This document shows, piece by piece, positions 7,959-16,470 of a stretch of 64,000 bases of DNA; within the stretch, counting starts at the first letter, position 1; every line of letters begins with the position of its first letter. Below the pieces are notes generated by a model. That model was given only the letters and a program-made list of their open reading frames with translations. It was not told where the DNA came from and made no database searches. Origin of the DNA: PALSA-505 sp036496025 (lineage in GTDB: Bacteria; Actinomycetota; Actinomycetes; Streptosporangiales; Streptosporangiaceae); contig DASXLW010000085.1 of the NCBI GenBank assembly GCA_036496025.1, positions 1-64,000 of the forward strand. Direction: 5' to 3'. The position numbers were made by a program, and so were the translations under genes.

Positions 7959-9239
7959 ATGGCGCTGGCCGACGTGTTCGAGGCGATCGCGGGCCCCGAG
8001 GCCCCGGTGGAATTCCGTGCCTACGACGGAAGCAACGCGGGAATGCCGGGTGCGCCGGTGCGGATCACGGTCCGCTCGCCGGTGGCCGTGTCCTACCTGG
8101 CCCAGGCCCCCGGCGCGCTGGGGCTGGCCCGCGCCTACGTGTCCGGTCACCTCGACGTGGACGGGGACATGTATACGGCCCTGGCCCGGATGACCGGTGC
8201 GCAGGCCACTTCCCTGGACATTCCCGAACGGCTGCGGCTGCTGGCCGCGCTCGGCGGCCCGAAGGCGCTGTGGCCCAGGGTCCCGCCGCCGCCGCAGGAA
8301 GTGCGGGTGAACCGCAGGTGGCTCGGCGGCCGGCTGCACTCCAAGGACCGCGACGCCAGTGCGATCTCGCACCACTACGACGTGTCGAACCGCTTCTACG
8401 AGTGGGTGCTCGGGCCGTCGATGGCCTACACCTGCGCCTGCTACCCGCGGGAGGATGCCTCGCTCGAAGAGGCGCAGGCCTACAAGTTCGACCTGGTCGC
8501 GCGCAAGATCGGGCTGCGCGAGGGCATGCGGCTGCTCGACGTGGGCTGCGGCTGGGGCGGCATGGTCATGCACGCGGCCAGGGAGTACGGGGTCAAGGCG
8601 CTCGGGGTGACGCTGTCGGCCCAGCAGGCGTCGTGGGCGCAGCAGGCCATCGTCGAGGCCGGGCTGTCCGGGCTGGCCGAGGTCCGGCACCTCGACTACC
8701 GCGACGTAGCCGAGACCGGATTCGACGCGGTGAGCTCGATCGGGCTGACCGAGCACATCGGCAAGGACAACCTGCCGGGCTACTTCGCCTTCCTTTACGG
8801 CAAGCTCAAGCCGGGCGGCAGGCTGCTCAACCACTGCATCACCCGGCCCGATGGCACCGAGCCGACCCGCCGCCACGGCGGGTTCATCAACCGCTACGTG
8901 TTCCCGGACGGGGAGCTCGAGAGCCCCGGGTACCTGATCTCGCGCATGCACGACGCCGGCTTCGAGGTACGGCACGAGGAGAACCTGCGCGAGCACTATG
9001 CGAAGACCCTCGCCGCCTGGTGCGCGAACCTGGACGCGCACTACGACGAGGCGGTGGCTGACGTCGGGCCGGGCACCGCCCGGGTCTGGCGGCTGTACAT
9101 GGCCGGATCCCGGCTCGGTTTCGAGCGCAACCAGATCCAGCTGCACCAGATGCTGTGCGTCCGGCTGGCCCCCGGCGGCGCCTCCGGCATGTCGCTGCGC
9201 CCCGACTGGGAGCCACAGCAGGTCCCGGTCACCGTGTAG
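7959..9239 (+). CDS. SAM-dependent fatty acid methyltransferase, CFA synthase family (TmsB/BfaB-like)
   Basis: A 426-residue enzyme of the cyclopropane-fatty-acyl-phospholipid synthase family. ATG 7959 follows GAGAGGAG. It shows the family hallmark AISHHYDVSNRFYEWVLG, SAM motif I (LLDVGCGWGG, residues about 192-201), GVTLSAQQ, and a conserved GGFINRYVFPDGEL segment. CFA-type enzymes transfer a methyl from SAM to an unsaturated acyl chain of membrane lipid. Its pairing with the preceding FAD reductase gene points to 10-methylene formation rather than cyclopropanation. The N-terminal 120 residues form the usual lipid-binding extension. A hairpin at 9257-9286 probably ends the operon. Confidence 0.85.
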   Translation: MALADVFEAIAGPEAPVEFRAYDGSNAGMPGAPVRITVRSPVAVSYLAQAPGALGLARAYVSGHLDVDGDMYTALARMTGAQATSLDIPERLRLLAALGGPKALWPRVPPPPQEVRVNRRWLGGRLHSKDRDASAISHHYDVSNRFYEWVLGPSMAYTCACYPREDASLEEAQAYKFDLVARKIGLREGMRLLDVGCGWGGMVMHAAREYGVKALGVTLSAQQASWAQQAIVEAGLSGLAEVRHLDYRDVAETGFDAVSSIGLTEHIGKDNLPGYFAFLYGKLKPGGRLLNHCITRPDGTEPTRRHGGFINRYVFPDGELESPGYLISRMHDAGFEVRHEENLREHYAKTLAAWCANLDAHYDEAVADVGPGTARVWRLYMAGSRLGFERNQIQLHQMLCVRLAPGGASGMSLRPDWEPQQVPVTV

Positions 9240-9256
9240 CACGGGCCGGCCGCACG

Positions 9257-9286
9257 CCCGGTTACCCGCTTCGCCGGGTATCCGGG
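9257..9286 (+). terminator. Stem-loop between the methyltransferase gene and dxr
   Basis: Nested arms CCCGG/CCGGG and ACCCG/CGGGT, separated by a 2x2 internal loop, enclose a 6-nt loop. It sits 17 bp after the methyltransferase stop and 11 bp before the dxr start. It may act as a terminator or as a dxr leader structure; no T-run follows. Confidence 0.45.
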
Positions 9287-9297
9287 ACAATAGGCCG

Positions 9298-10500
9298 ATG
9301 GACGCTGCGCAGCCCGGTCCCCGCGAGATCGTCATTCTCGGCTCGACCGGATCCATCGGTACTCAGGCCGCCGACGTCATCAGGCGCAACCCGGACCGGT
9401 TCCGGGTGGCCGGCCTGGCGGCCGGCGGCGGGAACCCCGATCTGCTCGCGGCTCAGGCGGTCGAGTTCGGCGCCGACGTCGTGGCGGTCGCGGACGACAG
9501 CGCCGCGAGCGCGGTCGGGGCGGCACTGCGCGCGGCGGCGGAGCGGGCCGGCGAGGATCACCCGCACCGGCCGCCCAAGCTGCTCGCGGGCCAGGACGCG
9601 ATGACCGAGATCGCGGCCTGGCCGTGTGACACGGTGCTCAACGCGGTGACCGGCGCGGCCGGCCTGCCGGTCACGCTGGCCTCGCTGGACGCGGGCCGCA
9701 CGCTGGCCCTGGCCAACAAGGAATCCCTGATCATCGGCGGACCGCTGGTCTCCGGCCGGGCCGCGCCGGGGCAGATCGTGCCGGTCGACTCCGAGCACTC
9801 GGCGATCGCGCAGTGCCTGCGCGGCGGCCGGACCGATGAGGTGCGGCGCCTCGTGCTGACCGCGAGCGGCGGGCCCTTCCGCGGCCGGCGCCGGGCCGAG
9901 CTGGCCGGCGTCACCCCCGAGCAGGCGCTGGCCCACCCCACCTGGCGGATGGGGCCGGTGATCACCGTGAACTGCGCCACATTGGTCAACAAGGGGCTGG
10001 AACTCATCGAGGCGCACCTGCTGTTCGGCGTGCCGTTCGACCGCATCGGGGTGGTCGTGCACCCGCAGTCGGTCGTGCATTCCATGGTCGAGTTCACCGA
10101 CGGCTCCACGCTGGCCCAGGCCAGCCCGCCGGACATGCGGATACCGATCGCGCTGGCGCTGGCCTGGCCGGACCGTGTCGCCGACGCCGCCCCGGCGGTG
10201 GACTGGACCACCGCGCACACCTGGACGTTCGAGCCGCTCGACGAGCACGCGTTTCCCGCGGTCTCACTGGCCCGGGAGGCAGGGCGGGCCGGGGGGACCT
10301 GTCCGGCGGTCTACAACGCGGCCAACGAGGAGTGCGTGGCCGCCTTCCTGGCCGGCGCGCTGTCCTTCACCGGGATCGTGGACACCGTGATGCGGGTAAT
10401 CTCGGAGCATGACGGCGCCCGCCGGGCGGAAGTTAGCCTGGAAGACGTGCTCGACGCCGATCGCTGGGCACGAGCGCGGGCGAGAGAACTCACCGGATAA
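9298..10500 (+). CDS. dxr: 1-deoxy-D-xylulose 5-phosphate reductoisomerase
   Basis: A 400-residue enzyme catalysing the NADPH-dependent second step of the MEP isoprenoid pathway. The NADPH-binding GSTGSIG lies at the N-terminus, followed by ALANKESLI, PVDSEHSAI (metal/substrate site), LTASGGPFRG, WRMGPVITVNCATLVNKGLE and VVHPQSVVHSMVEF. The length is normal for the family. The ATG at 9298 begins just before the Rossmann strand. One oddity is C226, at the position of the conserved phosphate-binding serine (S222 of the E. coli enzyme). The gene heads the actinobacterial dxr-rseP-ispG cluster. Confidence 0.95.
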   Translation: MDAAQPGPREIVILGSTGSIGTQAADVIRRNPDRFRVAGLAAGGGNPDLLAAQAVEFGADVVAVADDSAASAVGAALRAAAERAGEDHPHRPPKLLAGQDAMTEIAAWPCDTVLNAVTGAAGLPVTLASLDAGRTLALANKESLIIGGPLVSGRAAPGQIVPVDSEHSAIAQCLRGGRTDEVRRLVLTASGGPFRGRRRAELAGVTPEQALAHPTWRMGPVITVNCATLVNKGLELIEAHLLFGVPFDRIGVVVHPQSVVHSMVEFTDGSTLAQASPPDMRIPIALALAWPDRVADAAPAVDWTTAHTWTFEPLDEHAFPAVSLAREAGRAGGTCPAVYNAANEECVAAFLAGALSFTGIVDTVMRVISEHDGARRAEVSLEDVLDADRWARARARELTG

Positions 10501-10543
10501 CGGACTGACCGGATAACGGGCCGCGGGAGGGAGACGCCGCCGG

Positions 10544-11734
10544 ATGAGCGTGCTGGTCGGCTGGATCATCTTCATCGTGGCGCTGTCCGTCTCGGTCATG
10601 CTGCACGAGTTCGGCCACTTCGCGACCGCCAAGAAGTTCGGCATGAAGGCGACCCAGTTCTTCCTGGGTTTCGGGCCGACGCTGTGGTCGCGCACCAAGG
10701 GCGAGACCGAGTACGGGGTCAAGGCCATCCCGGCCGGCGGGTTCGTGAAGATCGTCGGCATGACCTCGCTGGAGGAGGTCGATCCCGCCGACGAGCCCCG
10801 CTCGTTCCGGGTGAAGCCGGCCTGGGAGCGGATCGTCGTCCTGGTGGCCGGCTCGTTCATGCACTTCCTGCTCGCCTTCGTCCTGCTGTTCGCGCTCCCG
10901 CTGGCCATCGGCATCGAGAACGACAACAGCACCACGATCGGCACCGTCGTCACCTGCGTGCCCAGCTCGAACACCGCAGGCTGCGCCAGGGGCGAGCCCG
11001 CCTCGCCCGCCGCCCGCCTGGGGCTGCGCCCGGGTGACAAGATCATTGCCTTCGGCGGCCAGCCGGTACACAACTGGAGCCAGTTCGACTCGGCCATCCG
11101 GCACCGTCAGCCCGACAGCACGGTGGCGGTGACCATCCAGCGCGGCAGCACCACGTTCACCAAGACCGTCACGCTGGCGAAGACCCAGATCAGCGGCAAG
11201 TCCGGCGCGTTCCTCGGCGTCGCCCCGGCCGCCGTCTTCCAGCGCACCGGCCCGCTGCGGGCCGTCAGCTACGCGGGCTCCATGTTCAGCCAGGCGGTCA
11301 CGGGCACGGTGGACGTGGTCCGCGGCCTGCCCTCCGCGGTCTCGCACCTGTTCGCCAAGAACCGGGCCAGCACGTCGGCCGGGCAGGTCACCAGCGTCGT
11401 CGGCGTCGGCGAGATCACCGGCCAGGTGGTGGCCGCCAACATCGGCTGGCAGTCCAAGGCGTCCCTGGTGCTGCTCATAGTGATCTCGGTGAACATCTTC
11501 ATCGGGCTGCTCAACCTGCTGCCGCTGCTGCCGCTGGATGGCGGGCATGTCGCGGTCGTGATCTATGAGCGGATCCGCGCCTGGCTGGCGCGGCTTCGGG
11601 GTAAGCCGGACCCCGGGCTGGTCGACATGACTAAGCTGATCCCTGTGAGTTTCGGCGTGTTCGCCGTCTTGATCGGTTTCTCCCTGCTCCTGATTCTGGC
11701 GGACCTCGTCAACCCGATAAACATCCTCCAGTGA
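10544..11734 (+). CDS. rseP: Site-2 intramembrane zinc metalloprotease (RseP/Rip1)
   Basis: A 396-residue membrane protease of the M50 family. The zinc site HEFGH lies at residues 21-25 in the first transmembrane helix, and the third ligand is in PLDGGH (D332) of a C-terminal helix. A PDZ domain occupies about residues 130-220 (ARLGLRPGDKIIAFGGQPV). Such proteases cut anti-sigma factors and, in mycobacteria (Rip1), control envelope composition. The gene stands 43 bp after dxr and 31 bp before ispG, the same order as in Mycobacterium and Streptomyces. GGGAGGGAG precedes the ATG. Confidence 0.93.
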   Translation: MSVLVGWIIFIVALSVSVMLHEFGHFATAKKFGMKATQFFLGFGPTLWSRTKGETEYGVKAIPAGGFVKIVGMTSLEEVDPADEPRSFRVKPAWERIVVLVAGSFMHFLLAFVLLFALPLAIGIENDNSTTIGTVVTCVPSSNTAGCARGEPASPAARLGLRPGDKIIAFGGQPVHNWSQFDSAIRHRQPDSTVAVTIQRGSTTFTKTVTLAKTQISGKSGAFLGVAPAAVFQRTGPLRAVSYAGSMFSQAVTGTVDVVRGLPSAVSHLFAKNRASTSAGQVTSVVGVGEITGQVVAANIGWQSKASLVLLIVISVNIFIGLLNLLPLLPLDGGHVAVVIYERIRAWLARLRGKPDPGLVDMTKLIPVSFGVFAVLIGFSLLLILADLVNPINILQ

Positions 11735-11765
11735 CAACCATCTGTCAGTAAGGGTGAACGGCATC

Positions 11766-12932
11766 ATGACCGTTGAGCTTGGCTTGCCCCAGCCGCCGCG
11801 CCCCCAGATCGCGGCGCGGCGCAAGTCCCGCCAGATCATGGTGGGCAAGGGATCGCACGCCGTCCCGGTGGGCGGCGGCGCGCCGGTCTCCGTGCAGTCG
11901 ATGACGACCACGCTGACCGCGGACGTGAACGCCACGCTGCAGCAGATCGCGGAGCTTACCGCCACCGGCTGCCAGATCGTCAGGGTCGCGGTCCCGTCGG
12001 CCGATGACGCGGACGCGCTGCCGGACATCGCCCGCAAGTCGCAGATCCCGGTGATCGCCGACATCCACTTCCAGCCCAGGTACGTGTTCGCGGCCATCGA
12101 CGCCGGCTGCGCCGCGGTGCGGGTGAACCCCGGCAACATCAAGGCCTTCGACGACAAGGTCGCCGAGATCGCCAAGGCCGCGTCGGCGGCCGGCGTGCCC
12201 ATCCGGATCGGCGTGAACGCGGGATCGCTGGACAAGCGGCTGCTGGCCAAGCACGGCAAGGCCACCGCCGAGGCGCTGGTCGAGTCCGCGCTGTGGGAGT
12301 GCTCGCTGTTCGAGGAGCACGGGTTCACCGACATCAAGATCTCGGTCAAGCACCACGACCCGGTCGTGATGGTCAACGCCTACCGCGAGCTCGCCGAGAG
12401 GTGCGACTACCCGCTGCATCTGGGGGTCACCGAGGCCGGCCCGGCGTTCCAGGGCACGGTCAAGTCCGCGGTCGCGTTCGGCGCGCTGCTGGCCGAGGGG
12501 ATCGGCGACACGATCCGGGTGTCGCTGTCCGCGCCGCCGGTCGAGGAGGTCAAGGTCGGCATCGCGATCCTGGAGTCGCTCGGCCTGCGGGAGCGGGGGC
12601 TGGAGATCGTTTCCTGCCCGTCCTGCGGCCGCGCCCAGGTCGACGTGTACACGCTCGCCGACCGGGTGACCGCGGGCCTGGAGGGCATGGACGTCCCGCT
12701 CCGGGTCGCGGTGATGGGCTGCGTCGTCAACGGCCCCGGCGAGGCCCGCGAGGCCGATCTCGGCGTGGCCTCGGGCAACGGCAAGGGTCAGATCTTCGTC
12801 AAGGGCGAGGTGATCAAGACCGTGCCGGAGTCGCAGATCGTGGAGACCCTGATCGAGGAGGCCATGAAGCTGGCCGAGCTGCCGGAGAACGCCAGTGAGG
12901 CCTCTGGGCCGCCTGAGGTGGTTGTTTCCTGA
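11766..12932 (+). CDS. ispG: 4-hydroxy-3-methylbut-2-enyl diphosphate synthase (flavodoxin)
   Basis: A 388-residue iron-sulfur enzyme converting MEcPP to HMBPP in the MEP pathway. It has an N-terminal TIM barrel with PVIADIHFQPRYVF, VRVNPGNIK and IRIGVNAGSLDKR. In the C-terminal domain the 4Fe-4S ligands are SCPSCG (C284, C287), GCVVNGPGE (C319) and E326. The start is set at ATG 11766 (MTVELGLPQPPRP), which matches mycobacterial GcpE and has AAGG upstream; the GTG at 11754 lacks ribosome-site spacing. The next gene begins only 37 bp downstream, so readthrough into the sensor cassette is likely. Confidence 0.95.
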   Translation: MTVELGLPQPPRPQIAARRKSRQIMVGKGSHAVPVGGGAPVSVQSMTTTLTADVNATLQQIAELTATGCQIVRVAVPSADDADALPDIARKSQIPVIADIHFQPRYVFAAIDAGCAAVRVNPGNIKAFDDKVAEIAKAASAAGVPIRIGVNAGSLDKRLLAKHGKATAEALVESALWECSLFEEHGFTDIKISVKHHDPVVMVNAYRELAERCDYPLHLGVTEAGPAFQGTVKSAVAFGALLAEGIGDTIRVSLSAPPVEEVKVGIAILESLGLRERGLEIVSCPSCGRAQVDVYTLADRVTAGLEGMDVPLRVAVMGCVVNGPGEAREADLGVASGNGKGQIFVKGEVIKTVPESQIVETLIEEAMKLAELPENASEASGPPEVVVS

Positions 12933-12969
12933 TCCGCCGCCTTCCCTACCCAGGGCCACGGGTCAGAAT

Positions 12970-15522
12970 ATGAACATGACCGAGGCCGCTGAGCAGTCCC
13001 GAGCGCCGGGAGCGCCGCAGCTGTCGGTGTCCCGGCTGGTGGCGCGGTTCGGCTCGCTGACGGCACTTGACGGCGTCGACCTCGATGTGCGGGCCGGCGA
13101 GGTGGTCGCGCTGGCGGGCGAGAACGGCGCCGGCAAGACCACGCTGATCCGCTGCATCGCGGGCGACATCGCTCCCGCTTCCGGCACGATCAGGCTGGAT
13201 GGCCAGCCCATGCCGCCTGATCCGATCGCGGCCAGGCGCGGGGGCGTCCGCGTCGTCTGGCAGGACCTGGCGCTGTGTGACAACCTCGACATCGCGTCCA
13301 ACGTGCTGCTCGGTGGCGAGCGCAGGAAACAGCTGTTCTCCCGGACCCGCATGCACCGCGACGCGGCCGAGGTCTTCCGGGCCCTCGGCATCACGATGCC
13401 GGACACCACCCGGTCGATCAGGTCCCTGTCGGGCGGTCAGCGCCAGCTGGTGGCGGTGGCCAGGGCGGTGACGGGCAACCCGCGGCTGCTGCTGCTCGAT
13501 GAGCCCACCGCCTCGCTCGGCATCCACGTGTCCGTGCAGGTCGAGCAGCTGATCATGCGGCTGCGCGAGCAGGGCACGACGATCGTGCTCGCGTGCCATG
13601 ACATCGGCCAGATGTTCCGCCTGGCCGACCGGATAGCCGTGCTCCGGCAGGGCCGACTGGTCGACGTGGTGGCGCCCAGCGAGGTGCACCCCGATGACGT
13701 GGCGGCGCTGGTGTCCGGTCAGAAGGTCGACTCATCGGCTCGCCGCCAGCTGATCCGGCTGCACGGGCTCACCGACCGCCTGGTGTCCTCGGACCCGTCG
13801 TCCAGCCTGTCGCTGATTCTCTCGGCTCTGGGCGCCGCCCTGGGCAGTGAGCGGCTGTGCATCCACCTGCCGCAGGGTGACTCGCTGGTCTGCGCGGCGT
13901 CGCTGGGGCTGGGGCCCTCGCTGCTGGCGGCGTGGTCCCGGCTGCCCCGCGGGCCGGCTGGAGGGCCGGTGGGCCTGGTCGCGGAGTCAGAACTCCCGTT
14001 GGTGGAAGAGAACGTGCACGCCGGTGCGGCCTGGGCCCGGTTCACCGAGGTCGCCAGGCTGGCCAAGGTGGCCAGTTCCTGGTCGGTACCCGTGCTCGGC
14101 CCGGGCGGGCTGCTCGGGGTCATCACCGTGTTCCGGGCGATGACCGGCAAGCCGCGACGCGATGATCTGGACCTCGCCACGCTGTACGCCGGGTACGCGG
14201 CCAGCGCGATCGACCGCGACCGGCTGCTCGACGAGGTCACCGCCCGCAACCGCTCGCTCGAGACGATCAGGGAGATGCTCGAGACCCTGGCCGGTCCCGT
14301 CCCCGTCGCCAACGGCCTCGGCATCGCGCTGGCCTCGCTCCGCCGTGGCCTGGAGGCCCGTGAAGTCGCGCTGGTCGTCCGGCAGCCGGACGGCTCCGCC
14401 ACCTGCCGCGCCTGCTCGGGGCCGGCCGGCGGCGGGCAGGTCGCCGCGATGACGGAGGCTGCGCTGCAGGCCGCGGAATCCGCGTTCAGGGACGCCAGCC
14501 CGGACGGCACCGCGCTGGAGGGGCTGGCCGCGCCCGGCGAGCGGCGGTTCGCGGTCACGTTCGCCGCACCGGGAGGGCCGGCCGCGCTGGTGGCCCGCTG
14601 GGAGCGCGCGACACCCCCGCCCGACGTAACTGCCCTGCTGGAGGACGCCGCTCATTCGCTCCGGCTCGCGCTGGAGCGCGAGGAGGCCGGGGTAGCCCAC
14701 CAGGAAACCCTGACCCTGCGGCGGTCACAGGAACTGCAGCGCGGCTTCCTGGGCCGCCTCAGTCACGAACTCCGGACGCCGCTCACGGCGATCAAGGGAT
14801 ACGCGTCCAGCCTGCTGCAGCCGGATGTGACCTGGGACGCCGAATCTCAGCAGCGGTTCCTGGCCCGGATCGCGGCCGAGTCGTCGCGGCTGGGCCGCCT
14901 GGTCGACGATCTGCTTGATTTCTCCGCGATCGAGTCCGGGATTCTCCGGCTGCAGAGCGACTGGTGCGATATCCCGCTGGTGCTGGACGCGGCCGTGGCC
15001 TGCCTCCCGCCCGCGAGCGCTCCGCGGATCGAGGTGAACTGCCAGCCCGGCCTGCCGGTGGTCTGGGCCGATCACGATCGCCTGGAACAGCTTTTCGTCA
15101 ACCTGCTGACCAATGCGATCGTGCACAACCCGCCGGATACCCGGGTGCTCGTCACCGCCGGCGCCGACGGGCCGGGCGCCGTCACGGTCAGCGTGGCCGA
15201 CGATGGCCAGGGGATGACCGCCGAGTTCATGCTCGCGCCGTTGGAGTCGCTGCCGCGGCCCCGGACGCCCGGTCGCGGCGCCGGCCTGGGGCTGTCCATA
15301 GCCAGGGGGATCGTGGCCGCTCACGGCGGCCAGATCGAGCTGGAACCGGCACCGCAGGGAACGTGCTTCCGGATCCGCCTGCCGGTGGAGAAACCATCGG
15401 ACCCGGTGCCCGCGACCTCCTCGGTCCCGGTCCAGCCGGAGGCCGTGAGGCCGCCGGCCGCGGTGCGCGCCGCGGCCGGCGCGCGATCCGCCAGTGATGC
15501 GGCCGGGCACGCGGTGGCCTGA
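12970..15522 (+). CDS. Fusion of ABC-transporter ATPase, GAF-like region and sensor histidine kinase
   Basis: An 850-residue protein without transmembrane segments. Residues about 15-250 are a CUT2-type sugar ABC ATPase: Walker A GENGAGKTT (50-58), Q-loop VWQDLAL, signature LSGGQRQ (153-159), Walker B with D177/E178, and H-loop H210. Residues about 265-590 hold two GAF-like regions (for example VPVLGPGGLLGVITVF). A histidine kinase follows: HisKA SHELRTPLTAIKGYASSL with H599, N-box NLLTNAIVHN (N715), VADDGQGM and GAGLGLSIARG. The kinase resembles KdpD. The frame is open and continuous throughout. A response regulator gene lies 8 bp downstream and a sugar transporter after that. It probably phosphorylates that regulator in response to transporter or nucleotide state. 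An alternative start is ATG 12976. Confidence 0.88.
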   Translation: MNMTEAAEQSRAPGAPQLSVSRLVARFGSLTALDGVDLDVRAGEVVALAGENGAGKTTLIRCIAGDIAPASGTIRLDGQPMPPDPIAARRGGVRVVWQDLALCDNLDIASNVLLGGERRKQLFSRTRMHRDAAEVFRALGITMPDTTRSIRSLSGGQRQLVAVARAVTGNPRLLLLDEPTASLGIHVSVQVEQLIMRLREQGTTIVLACHDIGQMFRLADRIAVLRQGRLVDVVAPSEVHPDDVAALVSGQKVDSSARRQLIRLHGLTDRLVSSDPSSSLSLILSALGAALGSERLCIHLPQGDSLVCAASLGLGPSLLAAWSRLPRGPAGGPVGLVAESELPLVEENVHAGAAWARFTEVARLAKVASSWSVPVLGPGGLLGVITVFRAMTGKPRRDDLDLATLYAGYAASAIDRDRLLDEVTARNRSLETIREMLETLAGPVPVANGLGIALASLRRGLEAREVALVVRQPDGSATCRACSGPAGGGQVAAMTEAALQAAESAFRDASPDGTALEGLAAPGERRFAVTFAAPGGPAALVARWERATPPPDVTALLEDAAHSLRLALEREEAGVAHQETLTLRRSQELQRGFLGRLSHELRTPLTAIKGYASSLLQPDVTWDAESQQRFLARIAAESSRLGRLVDDLLDFSAIESGILRLQSDWCDIPLVLDAAVACLPPASAPRIEVNCQPGLPVVWADHDRLEQLFVNLLTNAIVHNPPDTRVLVTAGADGPGAVTVSVADDGQGMTAEFMLAPLESLPRPRTPGRGAGLGLSIARGIVAAHGGQIELEPAPQGTCFRIRLPVEKPSDPVPATSSVPVQPEAVRPPAAVRAAAGARSASDAAGHAVA

Positions 15523-15530
15523 CCACGAGG

Positions 15531-16253
15531 ATGGGTGCGTATCCGGTGTTTGACCAGGCGGTGAAGACGCGGGCGCTCGTGGTCGAGGATGACCCGAACA
15601 TCGTGGATCTGATCCGGTCCAACCTGGCCGTGCGCGGCTTCGACACGGTCGTGTCCACCGACGGGCTGCGGGCGCTCGCCCTGCTGGAGACCGAGGAGCC
15701 CGACATCGTCCTGCTGGACCTGATGCTGCCCGAGATAGACGGATTCGAACTGTGCCGGCTCATCCGCGAACGGTCATCGGTGGCCATCATCGTGGTGTCC
15801 GCGCGCGGCGGGGAACGGGACAAGGTGACCGCGCTCAACATGGGCGCGGACGACTACATGACCAAGCCGTTCAGCATCGAGGAACTGCTGGCCCGGATCA
15901 CCGCCACCCTGCGCCGCACCCGGCCCGCCGAATCGGTCCCGGAGGCCGTGCCGCCCGCCATCGTCATCGGCGACGTCGAGGTGGATCTGGCCAGCCAGCA
16001 GGTGCGCCGGGCCGGCAAGCCGGTCCATCTCACCCCCACCGAGTTCGCCCTGCTGCGCGAGCTGGCCTTGAACCGCGGCAAGCTGCTCAGCGGCACCTAC
16101 CTGCTGCGGCGCGTGTGGGGGCGCGGCTACGAGACCGAGACCGAGTACGTGCGGGTCTATGTCAGCCGCCTGCGGGCCAAGCTCGAATCGGACGGCGGCG
16201 CGCCGCTGATCATCACTCAGCCTCGGGCCGGTTACCGGATCGCGGCGGAATGA
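15531..16253 (+). CDS. OmpR/KdpE-family response regulator
   Basis: A 240-residue two-component regulator. The receiver domain has an acidic pocket (VVEDDPN), phosphoacceptor D63 in LLDLMLPEIDG, and a conserved Lys in MTKPFSIEELLARI. The C-terminal winged helix carries LTPTEFALLRELALNRGKLL and YVRVYVSRLRAKLE, closest to KdpE-type proteins. It lies 8 bp after the ABC-kinase fusion gene, its obvious partner, and upstream of the transporter genes, its likely targets. The start is uncertain: GAGG abuts ATG 15531, so GTG 15546 or 15561 may be used instead. Confidence 0.92.
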   Translation: MGAYPVFDQAVKTRALVVEDDPNIVDLIRSNLAVRGFDTVVSTDGLRALALLETEEPDIVLLDLMLPEIDGFELCRLIRERSSVAIIVVSARGGERDKVTALNMGADDYMTKPFSIEELLARITATLRRTRPAESVPEAVPPAIVIGDVEVDLASQQVRRAGKPVHLTPTEFALLRELALNRGKLLSGTYLLRRVWGRGYETETEYVRVYVSRLRAKLESDGGAPLIITQPRAGYRIAAE

Positions 16254-16470
16254 GCCACCGCGGCCGGCCCGGCGGCAGCTGCGGGTCACCGGCCGCCGAA
16301 TGCCCACCCCGTTTACACTTTTTTTATGCGGCGCCCCGAATGTTAACGCCGCTGTTCATTCATGTCGCCCTAAAGTTTGCTTCGACAGATGCCGGCCCGC
16401 GGTGGCCGCCATGGGGATTTGATCCAAGACATGCGCGGACACGTGCCGCCCACGAACGAGGTGGTTTTCG
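16254..16470 (+). promoter_or_regulatory. Regulatory gap upstream of the sugar-transporter genes
   Basis: This is a 217-bp gap with an AT-rich core (about 16311-16385) unlike its surroundings. A GC-rich 8-bp hairpin (16260-16267 with 16289-16296) may end the regulator transcript, and a run of seven T follows at 16319. Positions 16338-16361 form an imperfect inverted repeat (GAATGttAAC, then GTTCATTC), a candidate operator. Promoter boxes could not be resolved with confidence. It probably holds the promoter for the transporter operon and the response regulator binding site. Confidence 0.5.

Noticed and set aside
12895..12969. Possible 25-residue N-terminal extension of the ABC-kinase fusion starting inside ispG
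   Set aside because: The extension is proline/arginine-rich, overlaps the ispG end and has no family similarity; ATG 12970 starts just before the ATPase domain.
12970..15522. Idea that the fusion is an annotation artefact of two genes
   Set aside because: The frame is open for 850 codons with coding-type third positions across the ATPase-to-GAF join; no internal stop or shift was seen. Read-level confirmation is still listed as the refuting test.
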